DNA from: Hydractinia symbiolongicarpus
Lineage: Eukaryota; Cnidaria; Hydrozoa; Anthoathecata; Hydractiniidae
Reading direction: 5' to 3'
DNA length: 64,000 bases
Assembly (NCBI RefSeq): GCF_029227915.1
Contig: NC_079878.1
Span: forward strand, 19,158,001-19,222,000
This document shows positions 1 to 11,900 of this stretch, in pieces. A program made the position numbers and the translations under genes. The stretch's first letter is position 1. Each line of letters begins with the position of its first letter. The notes under the pieces were generated by a model. It worked only from the letters and a program-made list of their open reading frames with translations, did no database searches and was not told where the DNA came from.

Positions 1-3000
1 GTGAGAAATATTCGACGCAAACAGAAATTATCAAATGTAAAGGACTGCATCCCGAAAGATGATTTGGCTACATTACATAGTCTAGGTTCAGAGTTAATTG
101 GGTTTTGTCATTACATTCGCACTCAACCGGAACTAGCTTGTATTGTTGGCTTAAATGACATAAGTACTGAAGTGGAAAACTTAATGAAGTTAAACAATAA
201 TGTAGTGGTGTTTTCATTTCATGAAACATACAAAGTTGGACGTTATACTATAACGCCATTTAATTTTGTCCATGCAGCATTTTCAGACCTGCCTACTGTT
301 CCAAGTTATTTCATGATTTCTGAGACTTCCGATTTTTTTGCTTACGAAAAATTTCTACAGATTGTTATTGATTGTATACCAGCGTTAGAAGAGTGCCATA
401 CAGCTGTTGTAACAAACCAAGAGTATACTTTTACATCTGCAATAACTGTATCATTTCCAAACTGGCTGCAAATTTACGATTGGGAGATATTGTTTGCTGC
501 TGCTAGGGCGTTTCTTCGGAAACTGCATGTGGATATTAAAGACATAAGTATGCGAATAAAACAACTAAAAAGTTTAATGAGCTCTGAGTCCATTGAAGAT
601 TATAGGCTTGAGTTAGAGAGGTTAAAAAAAGACTGGCCCTTAGGATTTTGTGAATATTATTTGCAAGTACTACAAGAACCAGTTGAAATGAGATTAGGCA
701 GGTGGATTCTTGAGAGGTAAGAAATTCTTCTTTACTTACAACCTGTATGCGGCGTAAAAAAACTTGTAACAACTTGCCAGATGAAAGGCAATAAAACAAT
801 AAAAAATCTAACAGAAGAATTTGAATCTTTCTTTGATCTGGAAAAGTTAAGATGCTCACTTATAATGCATGAAAAAATGAACTAAAGGAATTCAATTCAA
901 ATTCTAATAACTTTGACAAAATCTCAAAACGTACTTTAGTCATATAAGTCTGTGTAGTATAAATTATTTACTTAATACTTTTTTTGGCAAGAATACAAAA
1001 AAGAAAGATTTAAAGAGTGTTGTAGGAAATATTAGGTAAGAAAAATCCAGCAACAGAGTGTGTTTAGATATAAAGAAAAGGGAAGGAAAAGCAGAAATGA
1101 TTTTATCTGTAAACTTATTTTTAGGTACAAATTGTACTCACCCCATTTGGGCGTTTTACGTGGTGTGAACCCTGATCTACAACTGGTTATTAAGAACTTA
1201 CAAGAACTTAAAGATGTTTCCTTAGATGTGATACTACCATCTTTGTATCATCTTCAAGTTTATGTGTACGTGAACATACAGAAAGGTTTTTGTGGCATTG
1301 GGAAGTACAACTTGAGCAGCTCTTTTAAGTTTTTACTGCGAGATATTGACGAACTTGTACTTCCAAGTAAAGTGTACGAACCTGCCGGAATAGTTAAAAT
1401 ATTTCGTGTTCGAGGAATCACGCTGTTCTCGGAGAGCTCAGATTTGTGTGATGACGACAACACTTCGCTTCTTCAAGCACAACGGATTGTGGAGATGGGG
1501 CATATTTCACACAGCACGGATTTGAAAGCTTTTTTAGTAAAGTCAACATCAGGTACCGAAGGATTGTGTATTTTTATTGTAATATTTTTTGTGTGCTTAT
1601 GAATAGCTGAGAGCAATGTATTTGCGTATTAAAAGCCATAAAATTAGCGAAATATTATAGAAAGAAATCCGTTAAAAGTGAGAAAATGACTTGAAAGTTT
1701 TAAGAACAATTTGCAGACCTCCTGATATATTTTATTCTTAATCAATGATATGTTACGGTAATCTGGAATGCGCTGTAGTAAAGCCTTCTTTTTTTAATTG
1801 CAACCTTAGTGGATTTTTTTGCAACAGGTAGTCTACATGGCGTACAGTTGTTTCCCCGAGAGTCTTGTTCGTGTTCTATCAACCAACGCTGTGCGCACAT
1901 CATGGCCGTTATGCTTGCCCTCGGAATGCCCGTCACATACGACAAGAAAGGATCAATTAAAATGATCAAGCCACAAGTAATAACAACACCTAGTGCTGAA
2001 TACCTTATGGAATCTGTACAGCCAAAGCATGATGGGACGAATGTAAGTAGTGACTAATAGTTTAGCAGCAGAAACTCTCGCGGGTAGAATCTTCGTGTTC
2101 TTTTTAATCTGGAATAAACCGGCGCTTGATTTATATTAGTTATAAATAATATTTTTTTTAAATCATTTAAAAAACTAAGAAACGCTGAATTCAATAGTCC
2201 ATCAGCCAAAAAGCCAATTTTTAAATGTTAATATTAAATTTGGATGGTGTTTTTCATTAATTTTTATAAATCCGCATGAAATTTCCCAAATACTGATGCA
2301 TGATAGTTTTGTCCCCTGGCTCATGGGCTACGATATTAATTGTTATAAAGATGGTTAGAAGTTTGAATGAAGTTTGTATTTTTGTTTTTCAATAGGAAAG
2401 TGAAAAGGCTGACTCGGCAGTTGCAGAAATATTAAATGTCGATGAGAAAGCAGGAGAAGAAACTGCGCATATATTGCATGAAGCTGCGACCACCGTGTCA
2501 GACGCAAATACAGTGTTTACTTCGATGGCGGATGCTTACCAACAATCACAAAACATTGTACAAGTTAACTCCGCAGACCTGGAGAGTGTGCTCAGCGCTT
2601 CTCAAGGTCCCTCTTCACCTTTTCGAAGATTACTTACTAATCGTGTTATCGTTAAAAAAACCTTTATCTATCTTACTCTGTTTAATATTTAGGCAATGAA
2701 GTGCTAATGGTAGTCGCCGACACCTCAGGTGGAGATCAGAAATCATTGATTACGTATGAAGTAGCTCAAGAAGCGATGTTGGCTGACGCGCAGGCGCATA
2801 ACCAATCAGTGAATTCCGCAGCGAACGTTGAAATTGTAGGACTGCAAACTGCTGACTCATTTACACATAACGAACAACAAGAGCATATAGAAAACAAAAT
2901 TCCTGTGTCACAGGCTATCACAATTGCCCAAGGGTATGTATTTTGCGGTGTCGCTGTATGTCATTAAAAGCTGATGTTATATTAAAGCACCTGCAATAAA

Positions 3001-3593
3001 ATGCAGTACCAGCATTGATAAAATGCAGCACCAGCATTGATAAAATGCAGTACCAGCATTGATAAAATGCAGTACCAGCATTGATAAAATGCAGCACCAG
3101 CATTGATAAAATATGTGAAAACATAATTTTCAATTTACATACAGTCCAATACAATTTGAAACAAAACACTGAGAACGTTGACGGATGGATTCATTGTTTA
3201 TTTACACGAGTTTTTTTTAAGGAAAACCTGGTTTAGCCTGGATATTTCTTGATTTTAAAGGAGATTTTCTGAAAATTTGCATAGACAAGCCCTTTTGTTT
3301 TATACCCCTAAAATTCTTTTTAGCAGGATTTCTATCAATTAATATTGTGCTGCAGTTGAAAGTACCTATGATCTCACCCTAATTTTTGCAAAATACCCAC
3401 TGTCCTTGATGATTGTGTATTTGCGGTTTGTTTTCATTTTCATGTCTCTTTTAGTCATGATGGCGTTACTTCTACAGAACAAACCAACTTTGACGAAGTT
3501 CATGGAAAGAGGATAAAATTAGATGGGGATATTCGTCCGGAAGAACTTATATTGACAATGAGTGAAGTCATGCACAAAACAAATAGCTTATAA
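1..3593 (+). CDS. MULE-transposase-like protein with SWIM zinc finger, 3' part (six exons)
   Basis: The reading frame is open from the left edge, so the start lies outside. Exons read as 1-716, 1125-1552, 1828-2042, 2396-2606, 2693-2933 and 3455-3593; all junctions are GT/AG and all phases join, giving 649 residues before the stop. Exon 1 has the layout of a MULE-type transposase core: a beta segment near SFHETYKVG, a second near AVVTNQE, then a tryptophan-containing helix. The acids normally found at the first two positions (recalled as YDTTF and VTDRE) read as H and N here. Exon 3 encodes a SWIM finger, CSC then CAH. Exons 4-6 are acidic and Gln/Ser-rich with no recognised domain. The intact frame over six exons suggests either a host gene derived from a transposase or a recently inactive copy. 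An AATAAA lies at 3840-3845. The MULE and SWIM calls come from motif layout only. Confidence 0.6.
2998..3107. repeat. 22-bp minisatellite, five copies
   Basis: Five head-to-tail 22-bp units of the form AAAATGCAG(T/C)ACCAGCATTGAT lie in the last intron of the SWIM gene. Units differ only at one T/C position (T, C, T, T, C). The short open frame on the minus strand is a product of the repeat. Confidence 0.9.
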
Positions 3594-6500
3594 ATACAAA
3601 TTTTCTAATTTAAAATGTTATTGTTATTATGTAATATGTAATCAAATAACATTTTTTTAAATGCCACTCATACTTGTGCTACTAACACTATTTTAAGAAG
3701 ACGATAATGGAGCGCCGACATACACAAAAATACTACTAATGCGCTGTTTGTTTGGTTATTCCATTTTAGATAATATTTTACGTTAACTGCCGCCCAGACT
3801 CGAAAATTGATTGATCTGTTTTCATTGGTTACTGTTGTTAATAAATTGAGGATTCTGCGTTATTTGAAATATAATACAAAATGTTAAATTTCACGCAGAG
3901 AAAATAGAATAATACATTTTATTTAAAACATCAAAGTATGTTTACCACACGTTCAGTGGAAATTTAATATGCTCTTATTTTTTAACCCCTGCCACAGATT
4001 CGGGTCTACTGAAGAGGCGCGAATGAGTTAATAGGTTACTTGTTTTTCTTTTTATTAGCATATGAATTATTGAAATCAGGCTCGCGTATGCTTAGCATTA
4101 ATTACCAAAGATGATCAGCTTTTGCTAGGAAAATGCTTATTTCGTTACCATTCCAAACCCAATAACTAAAATAAAGAACAAAGTTTTTAACTGTTTTAAC
4201 ACAAACAACATGGGCTCTCAGTTATGCTTGTAATATGCTTATTTTTTCACTAACCCTGAGCCTAAATATGCCTTTAAACGTTATGCTTATAAAAAAAACA
4301 TGTATCTGTTTTATCCCTCGTTTAAAAAGCGTAAGCGTTGGAAAGAATGAATATAGTGCTGGGAACCTTGTTGCCATGCAAACAATGTAAACATCACATG
4401 TTACCTTAACATAACGATCACATACGTCATTGCGAACATAAGAAGGCTCCACAACACCTGCGATTTCTTTTAATTTAAAAAAAAAACTAAGAAATAAAAT
4501 ATACAAATATTTTACGATATATAAGTTAGAAGAAGTAAACGTGGCGAGAGAATAAAGAAGAAATACGCTGAGTAAGCAAAACAGCGTGCAAACTGTGTCG
4601 TAAACACGATAAAGGAAGTATAACAGAAAATATTTTAGAAGTATTTATTATGACATAAGTAAGGATATTTTATATATGTAGTCTGCTGGAAATAAAGCAG
4701 CCGCGACGTTATTACAATTTTATATATGTAAACTCTGTCAGTAATTCGAACGACCCAAAATATATTCGAAATCAGAAAGAAATTAATATTTTTTGTTGTA
4801 GAGACAATTTTCATAAGTGATGGTTGACAATTTTCACGTTTTGAAAGTGAAGCGACCAAGTTAAGGAACCCCACCATGGTTTGGCAGCCGTAAAATTCTT
4901 TCAATTTAGGGCCTCAGAATGGCTAAAAAACTTAAAATAGTGTTCTGTCTAGAATAGAAAAAATAGCTTTTTCATGGTATTTTAATTATGTCTATAAGTG
5001 GCAACCTTTCCCCATGATTTTGTTGTTCCTTTCTAACAGAACCTACTTCAAAATACAGGAAAAGCATTTGTATTGCATATCTTACGCAATTTTTATCCAA
5101 AAGTTTAAATACATTACTAATTTTTCCCGTCCAAACTTGAATTTACAAATTAGAGTTAATACCCATAAGAAAATTGTGGAACTAAAATGTAAACTCGCAA
5201 AAATATAAAAACTTGAAAAACTGGACTTATCACTTAGTTTCCTTATAAAAATGAAAACGTAAATCAGGCTGAAGTTTCAAATTTTCCAGCCTGGAAAGAA
5301 GCAAGCGCTTAAAAAATAAGGTGACGCACTGCTTCGTTTTAACTTCGTGATTGATTGGTATGAAACCGCAGAAACGAGGTTGACTGACCAACTTGTGCTC
5401 ACAATTTGTCTGAGGTCAAGGTGATCACTCTAGCTGTGGTTTAACCTCGAGAAACACAGCCTCGTGTTGAAAAACTGAGAGCGTGATGACAAAGCTTTTT
5501 TTATGATTTTTAGTTCGTTTGAGAAATGTTGGAATTAAGGAGCAGCGCATTAGGTAAGTACGCAATTTGTAGTTTATTTTATGCTATACAGCCTCTGATT
5601 TACAACTTCGTCCCCGGGGCTTATTAGGTTTTTGTATTGGAAAACAAAAAATAACCCCTGGTGACTAGGTTGTCATTTTTATTCATCATTTTTCTCATTA
5701 TGATCAAATGTGGACGCAATCCCTGGTAACAAAGTTGCATATGTAAGAACTTAAGAGGGATGTACTAATTATATTGTTTGTGGGAGCCATTTTTCTATTT
5801 TTTTCTTCATAAAATATGCCCAATACTCGACCCGGTTCCGTCACAAGTAAAATTTTTACAACCTCTAGGCACGACGCTGCGACAATACATTTTGATTTGT
5901 GTAGATGCTTTCCACTTCAGTTTGCAATTGTTTGTAAAACGTCAAATATAGAGGCTGATACAAAGAATACTGGTTTGCTTTTACTGTCATCCACTGAGTG
6001 TACAATTTAAAAAGGTGTCATTTTGGTATGTAGAAACAAAAATCTGGTATATATGTGATATTAGGAAGGATCCTGGTGACTCGTTTTCACACTATTTTTA
6101 TGTCGTTACAAAAATGCTACTCAGTGTCACGGCTACCACAGAAAACGTATAGCGTTGTGTTGGAAGAATCGTTCATCTTTTGCATGAGAGATTTTAAAAG
6201 TCCAACTTAGTCCGCCAGTTTTTGCAGTACCTTAGTCCTTCAGAAACTTTGAGTATCAGGTTGTCCTGAAGTCATTCGTAATACCATATAATTTATGAAC
6301 AAAACGTCGCCAAGCGGCTTATCCGTTTTAATGACGTCAGCATTATACATTACGTGATAAGTTGTCATGTTTTTTAATAGTTTTTTCCAACAAATCACCC
6401 TTCGCTACAATGAAATAAACAACTGGAATAGTGAGGAAAATTTCTTCGGAAAAAACTAAACTTACAGCAAAATGGCTGTCAACTATAGTGCTAGGGTATT

Positions 6501-7773
6501 CAAACATTCTCTCCATTATAACGGGGTAGACCTACAGGAACGCCTTGATAATGGACGAATATGGTGGCCCGGGTAAGAAAGAACGCCTCGATAATGATCG
6601 AATATGATGGCCCGAGTCAAAAAGATTTTGAATTGTTAAACCGTTTACATTAACTAAGTTCGATCAAAAATGATTGACTAGAGACTCTGGAAATGAATTT
6701 GAAGTTGTTTACATATTTCTGAAAATTATTACCAGTCTACTTTTGCAGGGTAATTAATAATATTTCTCTTCTTTTTCCTTTTCTTTTAACACGTTCTCAC
6801 GAAATAAAGTCCCCAACTGAGGACAAGGTTGTTTTGATCATTGCTTTGCAGCTTTGTCTTTTCGTGATACCATGTTGTTTTTCTTTAATAAAGAAATTAA
6901 CGGTTAAGCCTTTAAAAATCAATTAGACGCCCATTTGTCAACACAAGTTGTATTCTGAACATGGGTATAAAATTAAAATGTCAAACCACATATAGTGTTA
7001 TGAAGTGAAAGCAACACAATGAAATACTACAACATATCAAAAACCCAAGAAACCCTGGAGACGAGAGTGTTGGATATATCACTAATTTGTTTTACTACTC
7101 ACCTGCTGTCCAAATAAACGCTATGTGCGGTAGTTTACAGTCCTGCCCTGTGAGGTAGTTTACAGCCCTGCACAAGCATTGGTGTGCGCTGTAAATTTTA
7201 TTCGACAGCATTTCGCTTTACGCACACTCAACCAGTTATCTCACATACATAAAATACTAGATGTTTTTTTTTTTTTTAGTCCATCACTTTTGATGAATTG
7301 TCGCGTTGTTAGCGAATAAATTTTGCACTGATTTAATTAATGAAGACCCACGTGTCTGATGGCTATGACGCACTTTAAACCACGAAATAAAACTTTAATC
7401 GCGACCTGTTATCGTGTCTTTGTTCAATCTTATTCTTTTTTTGGACTTCTTGTAAAAATATTAAAGCTAAGTGAACAAAATTTACTCCGCATCTTTTGCC
7501 ATATTATTTGCATAAAATTAAATTCATTAGTTATATTTTTTTCAACAAAAGAATACGGCTGTACTCTCTTGAGTATTTCTAAATGATTTTCCTGCACGAA
7601 ATTAACTTGAATAGTAAGTACAGATGATTTAATAACAGAATACAATTTTTTACACCCGCCTGAATGAAAGAGTGTTAAATAAGATGTGAAAGTTTAAAAA
7701 GAACATCCTGTAAAGATTTATATGACAAAATATATTTCAACTGAGTGATCTATATAAGTGAGGAAAGTTACTA
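3594..7773. other. Intergenic stretch without a recognised gene
   Basis: No open frame here looks like protein or splices to a neighbour. It holds two small tandem duplications: a 43-bp unit twice at 6538-6623 (GAACGCCT then GGCCCG) and a 25-bp unit twice at 7126-7175 (GGTAGTTTACAG). Otherwise it is AT-rich sequence. Confidence 0.5.
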
Positions 7774-7954
7774 ATGGTTTATGCGAGGCTGAAAGAAAGT
7801 ACAAAAAGTTATTCTGCTACTTTTAAAGTTACAAAATGTAAAAACATAAATAAGAGAAATAAAATTTTAAAGAAAATTGGTTCAAGTCTGATGAAGAAAT
7901 CAAGTTTGTTTGAAACCGCAGTTATGCACAAAAAAACGGCAATGGCAACAATAG
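7774..7954 (+). CDS. PLEKHG5: Candidate alternative first exon of the PLEKHG5-like gene (exon A1)
   Basis: An ATG at 7774 opens a 60-codon frame that ends in a splice donor (ATAG then GTAAAG) after one base of the next codon. This is the phase required by the common exon at 17341. The peptide is basic and rich in Lys, Ser and Thr, beginning MVYARLKES, with no domain. A TATATAAG sequence lies about 20 bases before the ATG, too close to be its TATA box unless translation begins further in. The match of phase and composition with exon A2 is the only support. It could be a chance frame. Confidence 0.4.
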
Positions 7955-8003
7955 GTAAAGATTACTTCTTAACATGCAACACAGTCATTTATTAAAAGCC
8001 CAT

Positions 8004-8025
8004 CACGTGGTCACGTGGTCACGTG
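8004..8025. promoter_or_regulatory. Three CACGTG E-boxes at 8-bp spacing
   Basis: CACGTG occurs at 8004, 8012 and 8020, each separated by GT. CACGTG is the canonical E-box for bHLH-zip factors of the USF, MYC and TFE type. The cluster lies about 630 bases before the ATG of exon A2, so it may belong to that promoter; it could equally be a small tandem repeat. Confidence 0.5.
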
Positions 8026-8651
8026 TTGTTGTCAATTTCCGCTTTCAGATTGTTACAAACCTACCTTTTGTTTCCTTCTAACATTATCGAGTCACTAGTA
8101 CGAAGAAGTTAATAGTGATATGCGACAAAGTAGCATATCAATATTAAGTGTATATTTTAAAATTTAAATGTAGACAACAAAATCAACACAAACAGGAATT
8201 TAACAGAGTAATACCGCTGCGATAAGGATAAAACTTTCCTTTGGAACATAACTAAAGATGAATGCATTTATTAATTAAATTGAACGATATTTATTTAACA
8301 CTATATGTGGTTTTGCTCCGGCGTAGTTGCCTACACAAGAAACAGTGAAAAATTTCCTTCTGCACATGTGAACAACAAAAATATTCTATCACATAGGTTG
8401 ACAATATTGTTGTGCTTTCTTTGTCTTAGGTGTTGATATAAGACATACACGTGTTTTGAATGTAAACAAATCACTTCGCAGTTCTATTAAAAGGCAGGAA
8501 TTTACAGCATTTTGTTCAACCTTGAAAGTTAACATTTACAGAGAAGAAGAAATGTAAAAGTTGAACTAGTTTTAAATTTTAATGTCTATTTCAAACTTCG
8601 TTGCGAATTGGCGAATTGGCATTGCATGAGCAAATAAGAAAGTCGATAGAT

Positions 8652-8967
8652 ATGATTGTGTCTAATCGTAATCTTGACGATGTCATTCTATTTGAAGAAT
8701 GCATACATCAAAGCATAGACGATTCAATTATTTACATGGAAACGATAGATAAACGAAAAGTTAAGAAATACAATAAAAGAAAGCTAAGTACACCGATATT
8801 TAGTAATGTTGTTAAAACTTGTGTTTACAATCCGAAAGTGAGCGTCAATGTGGACTATTTGACGGAATTAAAACACGACAATCAATCTGCTATGTCGGGT
8901 GAAAGTAAAACTCGTCGTAAAAAAAGATTCACGCGCACTCAATCCCTACCAAACTTTAATGTACATG
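8652..8967 (+). CDS. PLEKHG5: Alternative first coding exon of the PLEKHG5-like gene (exon A2)
   Basis: The frame is open from 8583, and the first ATG is at 8652. It encodes 105 residues and ends at a strong donor (CATG then GTAAGA) after one base of the next codon, fitting the acceptor at 17341. The end is basic and serine-rich, RRKKRFTRTQSLPNF, with RTQS as a possible basophilic kinase or 14-3-3 site. No domain is recognised. No good acceptor lies just upstream, so a first exon is favoured over an internal one. Splicing from here to the end of the gene gives a continuous frame of 1,540 residues. Confidence 0.6.
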
Positions 8968-11900
8968 GTAAGAAAAGTTTTAATTTTTTCTCGTTATTTT
9001 AAGATGAAAAATCTCGCATAGACTTTTAATGGTTTTTTTGAATCGTCATCTAGATTAAACCAATAATAAACCAAATTGTCGAATCATGGAAGTGCATGGA
9101 AAAATATAAATACTAAAACCAAGTCGAAGCCTGTTAAGAGTTCAAAAATAGCTAGCATTTTGTAAGTTTTTTCAGGATATAGGTGAAATTTTTCCTATTT
9201 AAATTGCTAGGGATTCAACTATACTTAGAAATAATTTTAAATTTAATGTGCTTCTGAAGGACGCTGAAAACTTCAGCGGGTACGTTTCTTTCTTTATTCA
9301 CTTTTCACTCGTGTTTTTTTACTAAGATCAATTATGAAATGTTATGAAATTTTTTACCAGACGGAGTGATGTAATAACTGTGAGAATTTTAAAAATAAAT
9401 TCGTGTTTAATTTGTAAACTCGATTGAAACAGGATACGATGTACGTCGTTGTCACAACTTTTGGCAAAGTTTTGTATTGAGAATAAAAAAAACATTTCGA
9501 CTAAAATAGGAACTCTATTATTTGTGTACATATACGCGACACCCACCGAAAAAAAGGCCATAACGGGCGAAACCCTTAAGAACAATAAAAAATAAAATGC
9601 AAAAAATAAAATACATTAAAATAAAATACAAAAAACGCCTCAAGGATTATTCCGAAGTTGGGGATAGTGCACTTTGATTGACAGATGTTTCCGTTGGTTT
9701 AATAAACTCGATGACCCCAGTTTTTACCGCAATATCACAGTCCTTTTTGGATGTCAAATTTCACCCAAGCTGATTGTTTTTTATTGCTTTAGCTTGAGGG
9801 TGTTTTCCTGTTCATTCCAGCAACGATTTTTTAACGAATTTAGTTCTTGTCCGTTTTTATTTTGGCATCTGCCATGATTAGATATTCAATTGCCGTAAGG
9901 ATGATAGAAAAATGTGCAATAAATACAAGCATTAAACTTAAATATTCAGGGGGTACCCAGTCTCATTTGCATTAAATTTTATCCATCCTTTGGGGACTTA
10001 CTCTGGGGCGCAACTGTTTAAGCAAGACATAACAAATATAATTGTGAGCGCAATGAATGATGGCGGATAGTGGTGACCTGAAAAAAGGCAAGAATTCCTT
10101 GATTTCTTTTAATATTTTTTGAGTAAACTGTAAAAGGATATTTTTTTGGAGAAAGGGGGAGAGGAGGGGAGGGAAGGTGCGGATCTATGAAGATTTATTT
10201 TTGATACGATATTGCTTTCCTGTGTGACCGTTAACTTTACACCACGGATTTAAAAGAGGATATTATTTTTTTGTTGCCTAAAAGTAAACAGATTTACCAT
10301 TTTTGACATCTTATTGTTTCTCTAGCTGTGACCGTTATGTTTATGCTAGTTTGAGTGGGATCCTTAGCACAATGTTAAGCTCTTCTGGCATTTGATTGAC
10401 ATGTTTTTAAAGATAGTCTAGCTAGCCAGTCAGGGAAATCCTCTTAATTAAGCTGTATAGCTTAATTTGGAGATCTCCTAAATAAGCTGTATCATACAGC
10501 TTAATTAGGTGACATCATCTAAATTAGGAGGTAGAAAAAGTTTTTCCCCGATTTCTCGTAAAATGTAAATTTTGGCAGAATCACCACTTAATTAAGATGA
10601 TTTCCCTGACTGCTAGCTAGCTAGCTAGATAACCTGGCCTATACACTCAATCATAGTGCCGTGTTTTTCCTGCGTGCGCAGAAATGGAGGTAACTTTTCC
10701 ACTTGTTTGTTTACATTTTTACCTCCATTTCTGCATGCGCATCGGGAATTACGTAATCACTTAGATGTGTGCGCAAGTAAATATCGGGATTGGGATTCCA
10801 TTATTATTACACTATACTTACATATTTGTTTAGTAATGCAGGTTTAAACTTAAATTAGCAGCTAAAAGCTAATGTGGACCTACAACAAAATAATAAAAAT
10901 TAACTAAAAAACAGGAGGACTTTGTGAGAAGGAAAGTGTGAACCTGTTTTTTGAAGCTTCTCTTGTTTGATGATTGTGGTAGTTTTTTGCCAAAAGGAAT
11001 TTTGAATGCATGTAATCAGGAACAATGTGATTCATGGATTTGAAAACTAATATGGCATCGTTTTTGATGAGTAAATTATTCAGTGAATATTCCCTTGTGG
11101 CGCCGTAGATTAGTGGTTATAGCTCTCGTACTCTGTGCGGGAGACCGGGGTTCGATTCCTCTTGACGGCGATTCAACATGGGCGAGTGAATGTTACCATA
11201 GCCCCGGGTTAACCCAAGCCATGTGAGGGAAATTGGGAAGATGGCACACTGTGTGGACCGTTGGATGTTGCCGGGAGTTGTCTAGTAGAGCGCGGGCTCT
11301 AATTGGGTCTGCGTAGCTCAAAATGAGCATTAAATACTCTAGGACTCTCCATCTACGCCATGGCCCCTCCTGGAAATAATAGACAGGGTATATCCCTCGA
11401 TATTTGTGAGGCTAGCCATGTAAAATATGCACATCTATCTATCTATCTCTCTTTCCCAAGAAAGGTACGGACACATTTTAATCGTTTTTTTAGTTTTCCC
11501 AATCTACCTTGGGTGGCACAAGACCATGCCGAGGAGCAGTATTTGAAATACGGCATGACAAGTACATTAATTAAAAGTTTTTTTGTGTGAGGTGTTAACA
11601 AGATGCAATGGTTCTTATTTTAAAATATTTAATTAGTATTTTTCTATTTATGTCATTAATGTGCTCTTCCCATTGCATTTTTTGGTCAAATGTTACCCCG
11701 AGATATTTAACTTTTTCTCTCCTCTTTAAAGAAATAGCCATATAGTTGATAGTTTTGTTCTCAACTTTTTTAACTGGCTGTGGTTGCTGAAAAAGATTGT
11801 TTCACTTTTGTCCGTATTAATAGTCATTTTGTTATTATTCAGGCAGAGGTCAACTTGTGAAAGTTTTAACTCGACTTGCGAGGCAATGGTATCCAAGTTT

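Noticed and set aside
11099-11172. A functional tRNA gene
   Set aside because: A and B boxes are present, but the body continues into a repeated SINE sequence and the anticodon arm is irregular.
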